Shown: positions 6,839-15,773 of the stretch, one piece after another
How the letters are laid out: every line of letters begins with the position of its first letter
Numbering within the stretch: the stretch's first letter is position 1
Assembly (NCBI RefSeq): GCF_009687865.1
Contig: NZ_BLAE01000005.1
Coordinates: 227,999 to 291,998 of the forward strand
DNA from: Acrocarpospora macrocephala
Lineage (GTDB): Bacteria; Actinomycetota; Actinomycetes; Streptosporangiales; Streptosporangiaceae
Length of the DNA: 64,000 bases
Direction of reading: 5' to 3'
Program-made: the position numbers and the translations under genes
The notes under the pieces: model-generated
What the model saw: the letters and a program-made list of their open reading frames with translations, nothing else
Databases searched by the model: none
What the model was told of the DNA's origin: nothing

Positions 6839-7744
6839 TCAGCCCTTGACCGCTACGCCGGAGGACCGCAGCACGTCGGCGAGGCGCGCCTTGAAGTCCG
6901 CGGGGGCGGGCAGCAGCGGGAGCCGGGGGTTGCCGACCGGCAGGCCCACGACCTCGCAGCCGGCCTTGACCGCGCTCTGGTAGCCCAGCTCCCCCACGGT
7001 CGTCATGATCGGCCACAGCCGCTTCCACACCGCCTGGGCCGCCGGGAGGTCCTGCTTCTTGATGATCGCGTCGTACAGCTCGACCGCGAGGCCGGGGAAG
7101 AAATTGGCGGCGCCCCAGACCGAGGCCCGCGCGCCCGAGGTCAGCCCGAAGAAGGTGAGCTTGTCCTCGCCGTTGAACACCTTGAGCTTGTCGGGCATCT
7201 CCTGGAACAGCTCGCCCAGCTGTACGGCGTTGGCGCTACTGTCCTTGGTGAACTTGATGTTCTCGATGGCGGCGAGCTCTTCGAACTGCTCGCGGGTCAG
7301 CGGCAGGCCGGTGGCCGCGGGCATGTGGTAGTACATGATCGGAATGTTGATGGCGTCGGAGAGTGCCCGGAAGTGCGCCAGCACCTCCGGCCAGGTCACC
7401 GGCTCGTAGTACGGCGGGATGACCATCACGGCCGCGGCGCCGTTCCGCTCGGCGTGCCGGCTCAGGTCGATCGTCTCCTTGGTGGTCAGGGCACCGGTAT
7501 GCGGAACAACCGGCACCGCGCCGTCGACGGCCGCGGAGACGACTTCGGTGACGTGCTTGCGCTCATCGGTGGTCATGTTCATGAACTCACCGGTGCTGCC
7601 GCAGGGGATCACACCGCCGACGCCGGCGTCGAGCTGGAACTCGACAACCTGCCTGAGCACGGCATCGTCGACGGATTCTCCATCCGCGGTGAAGGGGGTC
7701 ACGAGCGCGGGGAAGATGCCTTCGAAGATCGGATCGCTGGACAC
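6839..7744 (-). CDS. DapA/NanA-family aldolase (dihydrodipicolinate synthase-like)
   Basis: 301 residues, GTG start with CTGGAG upstream. The family hallmarks are clear: 'PCGSTGEF' (GxxGE carboxylate-binding loop), the catalytic tyrosine in 'IMYYHMP', and the Schiff-base lysine in 'IKFTKDSS'. These class I aldolases/dehydratases act on pyruvate-derived or 2-keto acids (N-acetylneuraminate, KDG, KDO or dehydroglucarate). First gene of the 7744-3879 operon and followed by an enolase-superfamily dehydratase, the usual pairing for acid-sugar degradation, where the dehydratase makes a 2-keto-3-deoxy acid that the aldolase cleaves. Controlled from the promoter shared with the GntR regulator. Confidence 0.9.
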   Translation of the reverse strand: MSSDPIFEGIFPALVTPFTADGESVDDAVLRQVVEFQLDAGVGGVIPCGSTGEFMNMTTDERKHVTEVVSAAVDGAVPVVPHTGALTTKETIDLSRHAERNGAAAVMVIPPYYEPVTWPEVLAHFRALSDAINIPIMYYHMPAATGLPLTREQFEELAAIENIKFTKDSSANAVQLGELFQEMPDKLKVFNGEDKLTFFGLTSGARASVWGAANFFPGLAVELYDAIIKKQDLPAAQAVWKRLWPIMTTVGELGYQSAVKAGCEVVGLPVGNPRLPLLPAPADFKARLADVLRSSGVAVKG

Positions 7745-7773
7745 GAGGGCTCCAGGTGTTAGAAGGGCACGTA

Positions 7774-7807
7774 GTCGATGATAGGATTATAGACAATCGA
7801 TGATTAG
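7774..7807. promoter_or_regulatory. Putative GntR operator region with repeated TCGATGAT
   Basis: Between the divergent aldolase and gntR-type genes the AT-rich stretch carries TCGATGAT twice, at 7774-7781 and 7797-7804 (23 bp apart, about two helical turns), with ATCGAT at 7796-7801. The position fits autoregulation and repression of the aldolase operon. Confidence 0.5.
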
Positions 7808-7873
7808 TCAACCCTAGGCGAGCCAGTGATGATCAGCCACCATTGGACGAAGAATCGGAAACGGAAGGTTTAA

Positions 7874-8584
7874 ATGGCGACCGAGATCAGTCGGCCAGCG
7901 GGCGAGGCGTTGCGCCCGGCTTCGCGTAGAGCGCATATCCCGGTCGCCTCGCGGCCGCAGCAGATCGTCGACCTGCTGCGTGAAGAGATCGTCTCCGGGA
8001 CCTTGAAAGCAGGTCAGCAGCTCAAGCAGGACGAGCTTCGCGAAGACTTCGGTGTCAGTCCCGGACCGGTCCGGGAAGCGCTGCGCGTCCTGGAGAACGA
8101 GGGCTTGGTGGAGCACTTCCCGAACAGGGGCGTGTTCGTCGCCGACATCTCCGCGACCGACCTGATCGGGGTGCTGATCCCGGTTCGCCTGGCGATCGAG
8201 ATGTTCGCGGTGACCGCCGCCGCGCCGGCGCTGCGCGCCGGTGGCATCGCCGACCTGGAGAACCTGATCGAGCAGATGCGCGTCGCCGCGGAACGCAACG
8301 ACCGCTTGACGATCAACGAGCTGGACGTGCGCTTCCACGAGACCATCGTCCGTGCGTCCGCGTCGAGCCACGCGTTGCAGTTGTGGCGTAGTGTCCAGCC
8401 GCGCATAAGGGCACAGATCTACGCCCTCGCGCCGCGCCATCACGCGGCCGATGACATCGTCGCCGAACACCAGCAGATCGTCGACGCGATTCGCGACGGC
8501 GACGACGAGAAGCTGAAGGCCGTCATCACCGAGCACGTCCAGATCACTCCCCTGCGCCTGCTCGGGGCAGGGGACGCCGGCTGA
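7874..8584 (+). CDS. GntR-family regulator, FadR/FCD subfamily
   Basis: 236 residues, GGAAGG upstream of ATG. The winged HTH is at about residues 28-90 ('LREDFGVSPGPVREALRVLENEGLV'), followed by the all-helical FCD ligand domain. Its metal-site residues are present in order: Asp/His in 'LDVRFHETIV', His in 'AEHQQIVDAI' and His in 'ITEHVQ'. FCD regulators of this type bind organic acids through the metal and release DNA. Placed divergently from the aldolase operon, it is the obvious cluster regulator; candidate sites with ATCGAT lie at 3106, 7796 and 14949. Ligand presumably a carboxylate substrate or intermediate. Confidence 0.93.
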   Translation: MATEISRPAGEALRPASRRAHIPVASRPQQIVDLLREEIVSGTLKAGQQLKQDELREDFGVSPGPVREALRVLENEGLVEHFPNRGVFVADISATDLIGVLIPVRLAIEMFAVTAAAPALRAGGIADLENLIEQMRVAAERNDRLTINELDVRFHETIVRASASSHALQLWRSVQPRIRAQIYALAPRHHAADDIVAEHQQIVDAIRDGDDEKLKAVITEHVQITPLRLLGAGDAG

Positions 8585-8628
8585 TTCCCACGCCCGCTTA
8601 AGCAAAGCCGGTCGGCCCGCCGCGCGAC

Positions 8629-8660
8629 CGCCCGGCCCACGGCAGGCCGCGGGCCGGGCG
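8629..8660. terminator. Hairpin terminator between convergent genes
   Basis: CGCCCGGCCC (8629-8638) pairs with GGGCCGGGCG (8651-8660), a 10-bp perfect stem with a 12-nt loop, placed between the convergent gntR-type gene and the minus gene ending at 8681. Confidence 0.75.
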
Positions 8661-8680
8661 ACTCCCAGGACGGCGCGGTG

Positions 8681-9607
8681 TCATGCCGGTACGGGCACGC
8701 CGTCTCGCTTGCCGTCGACCGCTGAGGGCGCCGCGTCGGGCCTGCCGCGCCACAGGTGTTCGAGCCCGGCCCGAGCCCGGGCGACCCGCGCTTTCGCCGA
8801 GGATGCGACCACGGCGGCCAGGTGTTCACCGGCGGGGTAGAAGGCCGGGGCGTTACGCAGGCCGAACTTCAGGTGGACGGGGGCGCCGATCCGGACGATC
8901 TCGGGGAGATCGTGGTAGCGCATGAAACCACCGAGGCCGTCCTGACCCTCGATGTACATGTCGAGCGCACCCCGCGTGAGCTGCCGGTACGCGGCCAGAT
9001 CGCCGAGGGTGGTGTCACTGGCGATGTTCAGCGAATGCGCCCCCGCCTGCTCCAGCGCGCGGGCGCCGAGCGGGTTGGCGATGCCCATCAGCGCCGACGC
9101 CTTGACGATCAGGTCGCTCGGCAGGTCGCCGGCGGCCTGCGCCTGACCGATGAGGGCGATGAGTCCCTCGTCGGCGACCAGGAGGCTGCGCAGCCCGGAA
9201 TCGACGGCGCGCTCAACGTCTTCCCAGGCGGCGCGCAGCGCGGCGACACCGATATGGCGGGCGCCGAAAATGCCGCCGTCCGCGGTCAGCGCCGACGCGG
9301 CGTTGCCGTCCCACGCGGCGCGCGGGCCGATGAACAGGCAGACCTCGACGTTGTGGTCGGCGCCGATGGCCACGTACTCGCGCAGCGTGTCGTCGGTGAG
9401 AACGGTGATGCCGCTGCCTTGCGAGATCCGGTGCAGCGGCACGCCCTGCCGCTCGCACTCCTGGATGACGATGCGGAACGCCTCGGTGCTTTCCACGCTC
9501 GGGATCTCGATTCGGTACTCACCGCCGTCGTCGAAACGGATCGGGGAGTCGGGCAGACGCCTGCTCGCGAGAGCGAGCTCGTCGAGCACGGAGGGGTAGG
9601 AGAACAT
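8681..9607 (-). CDS. TIM-barrel protein, U32-peptidase-like, unknown function
   Basis: 308 residues. The sequence alternates short strands and helices as in a TIM barrel: 'GVPLHRISQGSGI', 'EVCLFIGPRAAW', 'GLRSLLVADEGLI', 'LIVKASALMGIANPLGARALEQAGAHSLNIA' and 'APVHLKFGLRNAP'. The pattern resembles U32-type barrel proteins, but I cannot see the cysteine set of the U32 hydroxylases, so the family is tentative. Last gene of the minus unit 14929-8681, 21 nt after the ABC ATPase stop, so it belongs to the catabolic operon and probably acts on the imported compound in the cytoplasm. No signal peptide. A proline/charged tail of 20 residues follows the barrel. Confidence 0.5.
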   Translation of the reverse strand: MFSYPSVLDELALASRRLPDSPIRFDDGGEYRIEIPSVESTEAFRIVIQECERQGVPLHRISQGSGITVLTDDTLREYVAIGADHNVEVCLFIGPRAAWDGNAASALTADGGIFGARHIGVAALRAAWEDVERAVDSGLRSLLVADEGLIALIGQAQAAGDLPSDLIVKASALMGIANPLGARALEQAGAHSLNIASDTTLGDLAAYRQLTRGALDMYIEGQDGLGGFMRYHDLPEIVRIGAPVHLKFGLRNAPAFYPAGEHLAAVVASSAKARVARARAGLEHLWRGRPDAAPSAVDGKRDGVPVPA

Positions 9608-9628
9608 CGGAGTCCCTTTCAGTGCGAG

Positions 9629-10393
9629 CTAGAGGACCTTGCCGAGGAAGTCGCGGACGCGCGCGTTCGCGGCGCCCCTGAAGACGTCCTCGACCGTGCC
9701 GTCCTCGACGATCCTGCCGGCGTCCATGAAGACGGCGCGGGCCGCGACCTCACGCGCGAATCCGATCTCGTGCGTGACGACGATCATCGTCATGCCCAGG
9801 TCGCTGAGCCTGCGCATCGTCTCCAGGACCTCGCTGACGAGTTCGGGATCGAGCGCGGAGGTCGGCTCGTCGAACAGCATCACCTTGGGCCGCATCGCCA
9901 GGGCGCGGGCGATCGCGACGCGCTGCTGCTGGCCGCCCGACAGTTGCTCGGGCATCGCGTGCGCCTTGTGGGCCATGCCCACGGTCTCCAGCAGTTCCTC
10001 GGCGCGGGACCTGGCCTGCTTGCGGTCCAGGCCGAGCACGCCGACCGGCGCCTCCATGACGTTCTGCAGCACGCTCATGTGGGTGAACAGGTTGAAGGAC
10101 TGGAACACCATGCCCACCTCGCGGCGCTGGCGGGCGATCTCACGCTTGGGCAGTTCGACCAGGTGATCACCGCGGTGCTCGTATCCCAGCAGTTCGCCGT
10201 CGATGAAGACCGCGCCGGACGTCGGTTTCTCCAGGTGGTTCAGGCAGCGCAGGAAGCTGGTCTTGCCCGCGCCGGACGGGCCCATGACGCAGACGGTCTG
10301 GCCACGCTGCACCTGCAGGGTGACGCCGTCGAGGACCAGATCGTCGCCGTATCTCTTGCTGAGATTGACGGCTTCGAGTACGACGTCGTTCAT
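9629..10393 (-). CDS. Polar amino-acid ABC transporter, ATP-binding protein (GlnQ-like)
   Basis: 254 residues from ATG 10393, overlapping the permease stop by 4 nt (ATGA). Walker A 'GPSGAGKT', Q-loop 'VFQSFNLF', signature 'LSGGQQQR', Walker B '[13 protein letters not shown]' and switch 'VTHE' are intact. The polar-amino-acid (PAAT) subfamily is indicated by 'FNLF' and by the neighbours. It energises the permease at 10390-11349 for uptake of the substrate bound by the lipoprotein at 11400-12305. Same strand and operon as the enolase-superfamily and FAD enzymes, so import and catabolism are co-expressed. An insertion [14 protein letters not shown] after the Walker A region distinguishes this and the 18179 paralogue from GlnQ. 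Confidence 0.93.
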   Translation of the reverse strand: MNDVVLEAVNLSKRYGDDLVLDGVTLQVQRGQTVCVMGPSGAGKTSFLRCLNHLEKPTSGAVFIDGELLGYEHRGDHLVELPKREIARQRREVGMVFQSFNLFTHMSVLQNVMEAPVGVLGLDRKQARSRAEELLETVGMAHKAHAMPEQLSGGQQQRVAIARALAMRPKVMLFDEPTSALDPELVSEVLETMRRLSDLGMTMIVVTHEIGFAREVAARAVFMDAGRIVEDGTVEDVFRGAANARVRDFLGKVL

Positions 10394-11349
10394 GCCGGCT
10401 TCCCTCCCGCGACCACGCGCGCGGCGTTGCCGAGCTTGCGCGACCGGCCGCGTAGGCGACGTTCCAGCAAGGACTGCACCGCCGACAGGACGGTGACCAG
10501 CACGATGTACCACAAGGTCACGACCACCAGGAGGGGGACGACCTCGTAGGTCAGCTGGTAGATGGACTGCGCGGTGTACATCAGGTCGAACACCGCGATG
10601 AACGCGACAAGCGAGGTTCCCTTCAGCATGTTGATCGTGTCGTTGCCCAGCGGCGGGATCGCGATCCTGAGCGCCTGCGGCAGCACCACCCGCCGGTAGA
10701 TCCTGGCCCTGGTCATCCCCAGCGCGGTGCCGGCCTCCCATTGCCCCGTGGACACCGCGGTGATGGACGAGCGCAGGATCTCGGCCGAGTACGCCGCCTC
10801 ATTGAGCGCGAAGGCGAGGACCGCCGCCATGAAGGGCGAGATCAGCGTGTGGGTCTCGCCGGAGATGAGGGTGGGGCCGCCCGGGATGCCGATGGTCAGG
10901 GTGGGATAGAACAGCGACAGGTTGAAGGTGATGATGAGCAGCACCAGGACGGGTGTCGAGCGGAAGAACCAGACGAACAGCAGCGCCGCCTGACGCAGGG
11001 CCCAATTGCCCGACAATCGCATCAGCGCGACGATGACCGCCAGCACGAGGCCCACCGCCATCGAGGCCGCCGTCAAGCCGATCGTCACCCAGACCCCGTT
11101 GAGGATCCGGATGTCGAGCATGTAGCGGCCGACGATGTCCCACTGCAACGCCTCGTTGGAGACGACGCTCCACACGGCCAGGGCGAGGACCGCGAGCACC
11201 GCGACGGCGATGATCTCGCGCCGGTGGCCGCCACGTTGCCTGATCGGCAACCCGGCGAGTTCAACCATGCGCCCGTGCCTGGCTGGTTCGCTGGTCGGAC
11301 TGGGCACCGGGTCGTCCTCGGCCAAGGCGCTGGGATCACTCGGGCGCAT
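10390..11349 (-). CDS. Polar amino-acid ABC transporter permease (HisM/GlnP-like)
   Basis: 319 residues with about 50 cytoplasmic N-terminal residues, one helix at 45-65, then a five-helix core. The coupling EAA loop '[24 protein letters not shown]' near residue 210 is canonical for the polar amino-acid family. Another family segment is '[12 protein letters not shown]'. It forms the membrane channel with the ATPase at 9629. A second permease of the same layout sits at 18961, so the two transporters in this window are paralogues serving different operons. The 50-nt gap to the upstream binding-protein gene has no terminator. Confidence 0.92.
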   Translation of the reverse strand: MRPSDPSALAEDDPVPSPTSEPARHGRMVELAGLPIRQRGGHRREIIAVAVLAVLALAVWSVVSNEALQWDIVGRYMLDIRILNGVWVTIGLTAASMAVGLVLAVIVALMRLSGNWALRQAALLFVWFFRSTPVLVLLIITFNLSLFYPTLTIGIPGGPTLISGETHTLISPFMAAVLAFALNEAAYSAEILRSSITAVSTGQWEAGTALGMTRARIYRRVVLPQALRIAIPPLGNDTINMLKGTSLVAFIAVFDLMYTAQSIYQLTYEVVPLLVVVTLWYIVLVTVLSAVQSLLERRLRGRSRKLGNAARVVAGGKPA

Positions 11350-11399
11350 GGTTGAACCTTCCTTATGGGGGATCGATGGCAGCGTCAGCGGATCAGGGG

Positions 11400-12305
11400 T
11401 TATTCGGCCGACGGAGGGGTGGGGTTGACCTGCGCAGAGTCCGCAATATTCTCACTTAGACCGTGTTTGGTGAGAATAGCCTCATATGTCCGGTCTTTCA
11501 TCAATGCGTCGATCCCCTGCTGGACCACGGTGATGAGCTTGGAACCCTTGGGGAAGGAGTAACCGGCGTACACCGACAGGATTGACGGGCCGGTCAGTTT
11601 CCACTCCTTGCCAAGCTGCTGCTTCTCCTGGCTCAGGAAGTAGCTCAACGTGGAGGTGGGGGCGACCGCGGCCTCCGCCCGCCCGCTGGCCACCGTCAGG
11701 TACCCCTCCGGCAGGGAGGGGAGCTGGACCAGCTTGATCGCCTGCTTCCCGGCGGCCGTACAGGCGTCGGACTTGCCCTGCAGGTACTCGGTCGCCTGAT
11801 CGCCGGTCTGGGAGGCGATCGTCCGGCCGCACAGGTCGTCGATCGTGGAGCCGAAGTCCGCCGTGGACTTCAGGGTGATGAAGTTGTACCCGTCGTTGAA
11901 CTGCGACAGCTGGTCGTAGATCTTCATCCGCTCGGTGGTGATGTTGGTCTGCGTGATGAAGTCGTACTTCTTCTGGTTGAGCCCGAGCAGCATGTTCTCG
12001 AAGGACACCTGCTCGATCTTGATGGGGATGCCCAGTTGCTTGGACAGCGCCGCGAGAAGTTCGGGGTCCTCACCCTGCGCGGTGCCGTCGGTGCCCTTGA
12101 AGGACAGGGGCGGCGCGTTGACCTGCACGGCGACCGTGATGCCGTCCCGGAACTCTTCGGGCACGCTCTGGTAGAGGGGAGCGGTGGTGTCTCCTCCGGA
12201 GGCCGCGGAGGTTTCGGAGGCGGTGCCGGACGCTCCGCAGCCGGTGACGGCCAAGGCCAGCAGCGCGGCCGACGCCGCGAGGGAGAAGTAGGGCTTTTGG
12301 TTCAT
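11400..12305 (-). CDS. Polar amino-acid ABC transporter substrate-binding lipoprotein
   Basis: 301 residues from ATG 12305. The frame is open further upstream but that part overlaps the FAD gene stop and lacks a signal. The first 25 residues form a lipoprotein signal with lipobox AVTGC (Cys near 25). The mature protein follows the type-2 periplasmic binding fold of family 3 (SBP_bac_3): 'LSFKGTDGTAQGEDPELLAALSKQLGI' and 'YDFITQTNITTERMK' are typical. A conserved Cys pair in 'DLCGRTIAS...DAC' could form a disulfide. It anchors outside the membrane and delivers ligand to the permease next to it. Ligand likely an amino-acid-like or cationic carboxylate. Confidence 0.92.
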   Translation of the reverse strand: MNQKPYFSLAASAALLALAVTGCGASGTASETSAASGGDTTAPLYQSVPEEFRDGITVAVQVNAPPLSFKGTDGTAQGEDPELLAALSKQLGIPIKIEQVSFENMLLGLNQKKYDFITQTNITTERMKIYDQLSQFNDGYNFITLKSTADFGSTIDDLCGRTIASQTGDQATEYLQGKSDACTAAGKQAIKLVQLPSLPEGYLTVASGRAEAAVAPTSTLSYFLSQEKQQLGKEWKLTGPSILSVYAGYSFPKGSKLITVVQQGIDALMKDRTYEAILTKHGLSENIADSAQVNPTPPSAE

Positions 12306-12393
12306 GTGCTCTCCATATGAGGGGTGGCCCCCGAATGTGGTTGGTCGCGCGACGCGGAGGTCACGCAGCCGGCCTGGACATCGGCCGGCTCGC

Positions 12394-13791
12394 CTACTGG
12401 CCTCCTCTCCCGCTGGCGACCTCGGCGGATCGCAGATTTTCCGAGACCCGCAGGACCGCCCGGAGGGAGGACCGGGCGGCCTGCTCCATTCCGCTGAGCG
12501 GGTCGAAATAGTCGCCCGCGAGCGCGATGCGGCCGTGGTCGAAGCCACGCTCGAGGGCCGGCTGGAACGCGGCGCGGCCTGGCGCGGCGTAGATCGTCCC
12601 CAGGGGCCAGCGCTGCACCACCGTCTCGGTGATCTTGCCGCGGAGCTGCGGCACCAGTTCGAGCACCGAGCGCAGGAAGGTGCGCTCGATCACCTCGTCG
12701 CTCTCGGCCATCAGCTCGGCGGCGCGCGGGCCGCCGCGGTAGCACATCAGGCTGCCACCGCTCTTGCGCTCCCCTTCACGGGTCACCTGGGCGTGGTTGA
12801 ACAGGAAGTCGATCTCATGGCCGGGTGTCGTCACCGCGTAGACGTCGTCGATCGGCAGCGGCCCGGACTCTGAGGTGAAGATCGCCATGCTGAGGAACGC
12901 TCCATGGGTGACGTGGCGCAGCGCCTCGTCCAGGGGCGGCGGGACGTCGTCGATGATGTCCCGCGCGATGTGGGCGGGCGTCGCGACGATGACCGACTGG
13001 GCGGTAACGGTCTCGTCGAGGAACCGCACCTCGACGTGATCGCCCTGGTCCGTGACCCGCTCGACGGGGGCGCCGACCCGGATGTGGTCGCCGAGCCGGG
13101 CGTGTAGCGCGTGGACGACCTCCTCCGTCCCCCCGATCACGACCCGCGCGGTGGCGCCCGGGGCGTCCTTGGGCCCCATCACGTGCGCGCAGCACAGCAG
13201 CGCGGTGCCGCTGGAGACCTCGTAGGAGTCGGCGGCGGCGCGCCGGGCGATGCAGTCGAAGATCGATTCGACCCGGCCGCGGAGGGGGCCGAGGTATTCC
13301 TCGAACGTCTGGTCGTTGCGGAACTCGACGAGCCGGTGGCGCTGCTTCACCTCGTCCGCGGGGGTCTGCGGCTGATGATCCTCGATCCGGTTGACCTGCC
13401 TGACGCCGAGCGCGAGTTTGAGGCCCGCCTTGATCATGGAGGCGCGCTCGCGCAGGGTGAGCGGGAGGACGAAGGGCAGCATTTCCACCCGAGCAGGGTC
13501 GACGATCCTCGCACCCAACCCCATGCCCGTGACCGATCCCTTGACCTGGCGGACATCCAGGCCGAGCTCGATCGCCAGCTGGCCCATGTGGGTGTCGGTG
13601 TGCGGAAACACATGAGCTCCGACGTTGACCCAGTAGTCGCCGCGGCGTACGGACTTGATGCGCCCGCCGACTCGCTCGTCCGCCTCGAGGATCAAGATCT
13701 TGCGATCGCGCAGCCGCCAGGCCGAGAAGAGGCCGGCGATGCCGCCGCCCACGATGACGACGTCGTAGTCGGTCACAGGGGAGTTGCTCAT
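12394..13791 (-). CDS. FAD-dependent amine oxidase / protoporphyrinogen-oxidase-like flavoenzyme
   Basis: 465 residues from ATG 13791 with GAAAGCGGG upstream (the 18-residue longer frame has no ribosome site). N-terminal dinucleotide fold 'VIVGGGIAGLFSAW' at residues 10-23, glutamate-binding 'ILEADERVGGRIKSV', and the C-terminal 'IALAGDYFDPLSGMEQAARSS' that closes the FAD site are all present. This is the monoamine oxidase/phytoene desaturase/PPOX superfamily. Together with the amino-acid ABC transporter it suggests oxidative deamination or desaturation of the imported compound. It sits 16 nt after the second enolase-superfamily gene. Substrate cannot be told. Confidence 0.85.
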   Translation of the reverse strand: MSNSPVTDYDVVIVGGGIAGLFSAWRLRDRKILILEADERVGGRIKSVRRGDYWVNVGAHVFPHTDTHMGQLAIELGLDVRQVKGSVTGMGLGARIVDPARVEMLPFVLPLTLRERASMIKAGLKLALGVRQVNRIEDHQPQTPADEVKQRHRLVEFRNDQTFEEYLGPLRGRVESIFDCIARRAAADSYEVSSGTALLCCAHVMGPKDAPGATARVVIGGTEEVVHALHARLGDHIRVGAPVERVTDQGDHVEVRFLDETVTAQSVIVATPAHIARDIIDDVPPPLDEALRHVTHGAFLSMAIFTSESGPLPIDDVYAVTTPGHEIDFLFNHAQVTREGERKSGGSLMCYRGGPRAAELMAESDEVIERTFLRSVLELVPQLRGKITETVVQRWPLGTIYAAPGRAAFQPALERGFDHGRIALAGDYFDPLSGMEQAARSSLRAVLRVSENLRSAEVASGRGGQ

Positions 13792-13807
13792 GGTGTAGCG
13801 CCCGCTT

Positions 13808-14929
13808 TCAGATGGTGACGAGGTACTTCTCGATCGTGGCGTCATCCAGCTCCACGCCGAGTCCCGGCTCGGCCGGCACGTAGGCCGTGCCGCCCTCGAT
13901 GCGCGGGGGGTTGCGCACGAGAGACTTGCTCAGGTCGGTTTCCTCGACGCAGTACTCGAGCATGAGCGCGTTGGGGATCGACGCCAGCAGGTGCAGCGAC
14001 GCGGCGGTGTTGATGTCGGTGGTGAAGTTGTGGTTGCACACCGGCAGCCCGCGGTCGGCGGCGAGCCGGGCGATCCGCACCGCCTCGGTCAGCCCCGTCC
14101 GGGTGACGTCGATCTGGACGACGTCCACCCGGCCCTGGTCCATCAGGCGCAGGTAACCCTCGGCGGTGCACTCCTGCTCCCCCGCCGCGATCCGCATGTC
14201 CGTCGCGTCGCTCAGCAACGCGTAGCCGCGCAGATCTCCTGGCATCAACGGCTCCTCAAGCCAGAACGGCTGGTACTGCTCGAAACGGCGGGCCCGGCTC
14301 AGCGCGGTCTTGGCGTCCCAGGCCAGGCCGGCGTCGACCATGATGTCGGCCGTGCCGGCGCCCTTCCTGATCGCCGCGACCAGCGCCTCGTCCAGGTCAG
14401 GGTCGGGGCCCATGGGTTCCCAGCCGAACTTCATCGCGGTGTATCCGGCATCGGCGGCGGCGGCCGCCCGTTCCGCGTTCTCCTTCGGCGTGAAGGAGAA
14501 CATGTGGCTGGCGTAGACCCGGTGCTCGGTGGAATAGCCGCCGCCGAGCAATTCGTAGACCGGCCGCTGAAGGATCTTGCCCTTCAGGTCCCACAGCGCG
14601 AGATCCACTCCGGCCATGGCGTGGATGACCGCTCCGCCCCGGCCATAGTAAATGGTGCCGCGGAGCATCTTGTCCCACAGCCTGCTGATCTCCAGCGGGT
14701 TCTCCCCCACCAGCAGGTGCCGCAAGCCGCTCACCATCTCGTGGGAGTACGGCGCCTCAATGATCGACTTGACCACCAGCGGGCTCGAATCGACCTCGCC
14801 GATTCCGGTGATACCCGCGTTGGTGGAAATGCGGACGAGAAGGGTGTCCTGCGAGCTGTCGGTCCGCTCCCGGATCGACGGCATCTTCAGGTAATGAGCC
14901 TCGACATCGATGATCTCAAAATCTGACAT
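13808..14929 (-). CDS. Enolase-superfamily acid-sugar dehydratase (rhamnonate/galactonate-type)
   Basis: 373 residues. Second-strand Lys167 ('MKFGW'), metal ligands D199 ('MVDAG'), E225 or E226 ('WLEEP') and E251 ('AAGEQE'), D274 ('QIDVTRTG'), the dyad His300 ('CNHNF') and E325 ('LEYC') make a complete mandelate-racemase-subgroup active site. This contrasts with the altered site of its cluster-mate at 5713. Such enzymes abstract the alpha-proton of a carboxylate and eliminate water. First gene of the minus operon running to 8681. The promoter contains an ATCGAT motif and is shared with the divergent SDR at 14992. Substrate likely a sugar acid or hydroxy amino acid. Confidence 0.9.
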   Translation of the reverse strand: MSDFEIIDVEAHYLKMPSIRERTDSSQDTLLVRISTNAGITGIGEVDSSPLVVKSIIEAPYSHEMVSGLRHLLVGENPLEISRLWDKMLRGTIYYGRGGAVIHAMAGVDLALWDLKGKILQRPVYELLGGGYSTEHRVYASHMFSFTPKENAERAAAAADAGYTAMKFGWEPMGPDPDLDEALVAAIRKGAGTADIMVDAGLAWDAKTALSRARRFEQYQPFWLEEPLMPGDLRGYALLSDATDMRIAAGEQECTAEGYLRLMDQGRVDVVQIDVTRTGLTEAVRIARLAADRGLPVCNHNFTTDINTAASLHLLASIPNALMLEYCVEETDLSKSLVRNPPRIEGGTAYVPAEPGLGVELDDATIEKYLVTI

Positions 14930-14943
14930 GGATAGTAGTCTGT

Positions 14944-14958
14944 AGATAATCGATAGAT
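14944..14958. promoter_or_regulatory. AT-rich ATCGAT site in divergent promoter
   Basis: AGATAATCGATAGAT lies midway in the 62-bp gap between the divergent enolase-superfamily gene (14929, minus) and SDR (14992, plus). It shares ATCGAT and AT-rich flanks with 3106-3121 and 7796-7801, though only the core is palindromic here. Confidence 0.45.
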
Positions 14959-14991
14959 GGTGTCAAGAGATGCGATTGAAGGGCTACACAG

Positions 14992-15759
14992 ATGAAACAT
15001 TCCGCCCGAACAGCCCTCGTCACCGGCGCAAACGGCGGAGTCGGCGCCGCGATCGCCCGCGCGCTCGCCGCGTCAGGACATCGGGTGGCCGTGCACTACG
15101 GGCACTCGGAGCGGGCCGCCCATCAGCTCGCCGGCGAGCTCGCCGGCGACGGCCACGCGGTCGTGGCGGGCGACCTCCGGGAGCAGGGCGCGGCCACGAA
15201 GATCGTCGATGACGCGGTTTCCCGTCTTGGGCGCATCGACGTACTGGTGAACAACGCGGGGGTGACGAGACGCACGCTCATCACCGAGCCGAGCCTCGCG
15301 CAGTGGCGAGCGGACTGGGAGGACGTCTTCGCGGTGAACCTGTTCGCGGCCGCCGACCTGGCCTGGGAGGTCGCCCGGCACCTGCGCGAGCGACCGGAGA
15401 CCGCCGCGGGCGGGCGGATCGTCAACGTCGGCTCCCGCGGGGCGTTCCGCGGGCAGGCGGACGCCATCGCCTACAGCGCGAGCAAGGCCGCGCTGCACGC
15501 GATGACGCACTCGCTCGCGATCGCGCTGGGCCCGTACGGCATAGCGGTCACCGCCGTCGCACCCGGCCTGGTGAAAACTCCGATGACAGCGTCGCTCATC
15601 GAGGACATGTCCGAGGAGGCGGTGAAAGCGGAGAGCCCGCTGGCCCGGCTGGCTGTCCCCGAAGACGTGGCCGCGGCGGTCGCCTGGCTCGCTTCTCCCG
15701 AGGCCGAGTGGGTCAGCGGGGCGGTCGTCGACGTCAACGGCGCCTCGTACACGCACTGA
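14992..15759 (+). CDS. Short-chain dehydrogenase/reductase (FabG-like)
   Basis: 255 residues. TGANGGVGAAIA cofactor loop, VNNAGVT, catalytic Ser ('VNVGSRGAF'), YSASKAAL and terminal 'VDVNG' are all present, so a standard NAD(P)-dependent alcohol/keto oxidoreductase. Divergent from the operon 14929-8681 and sharing its putative operator, hence a member of the same regulon. Convergent with the MarR gene. Third SDR of the cluster, so more than one hydroxyl/keto interconversion is probably needed. Confidence 0.92.
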   Translation: MKHSARTALVTGANGGVGAAIARALAASGHRVAVHYGHSERAAHQLAGELAGDGHAVVAGDLREQGAATKIVDDAVSRLGRIDVLVNNAGVTRRTLITEPSLAQWRADWEDVFAVNLFAAADLAWEVARHLRERPETAAGGRIVNVGSRGAFRGQADAIAYSASKAALHAMTHSLAIALGPYGIAVTAVAPGLVKTPMTASLIEDMSEEAVKAESPLARLAVPEDVAAAVAWLASPEAEWVSGAVVDVNGASYTH

Positions 15760-15773
15760 CGCCGCGCCGCCGG

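Noticed and set aside
8756..10549. 597-codon plus-strand frame opposite the U32-like and ABC ATPase genes
   Set aside because: Antisense shadow: no ribosome site, Asp/Val/Gly/Gln-rich low-complexity translation, and the opposite strand has clear genes.
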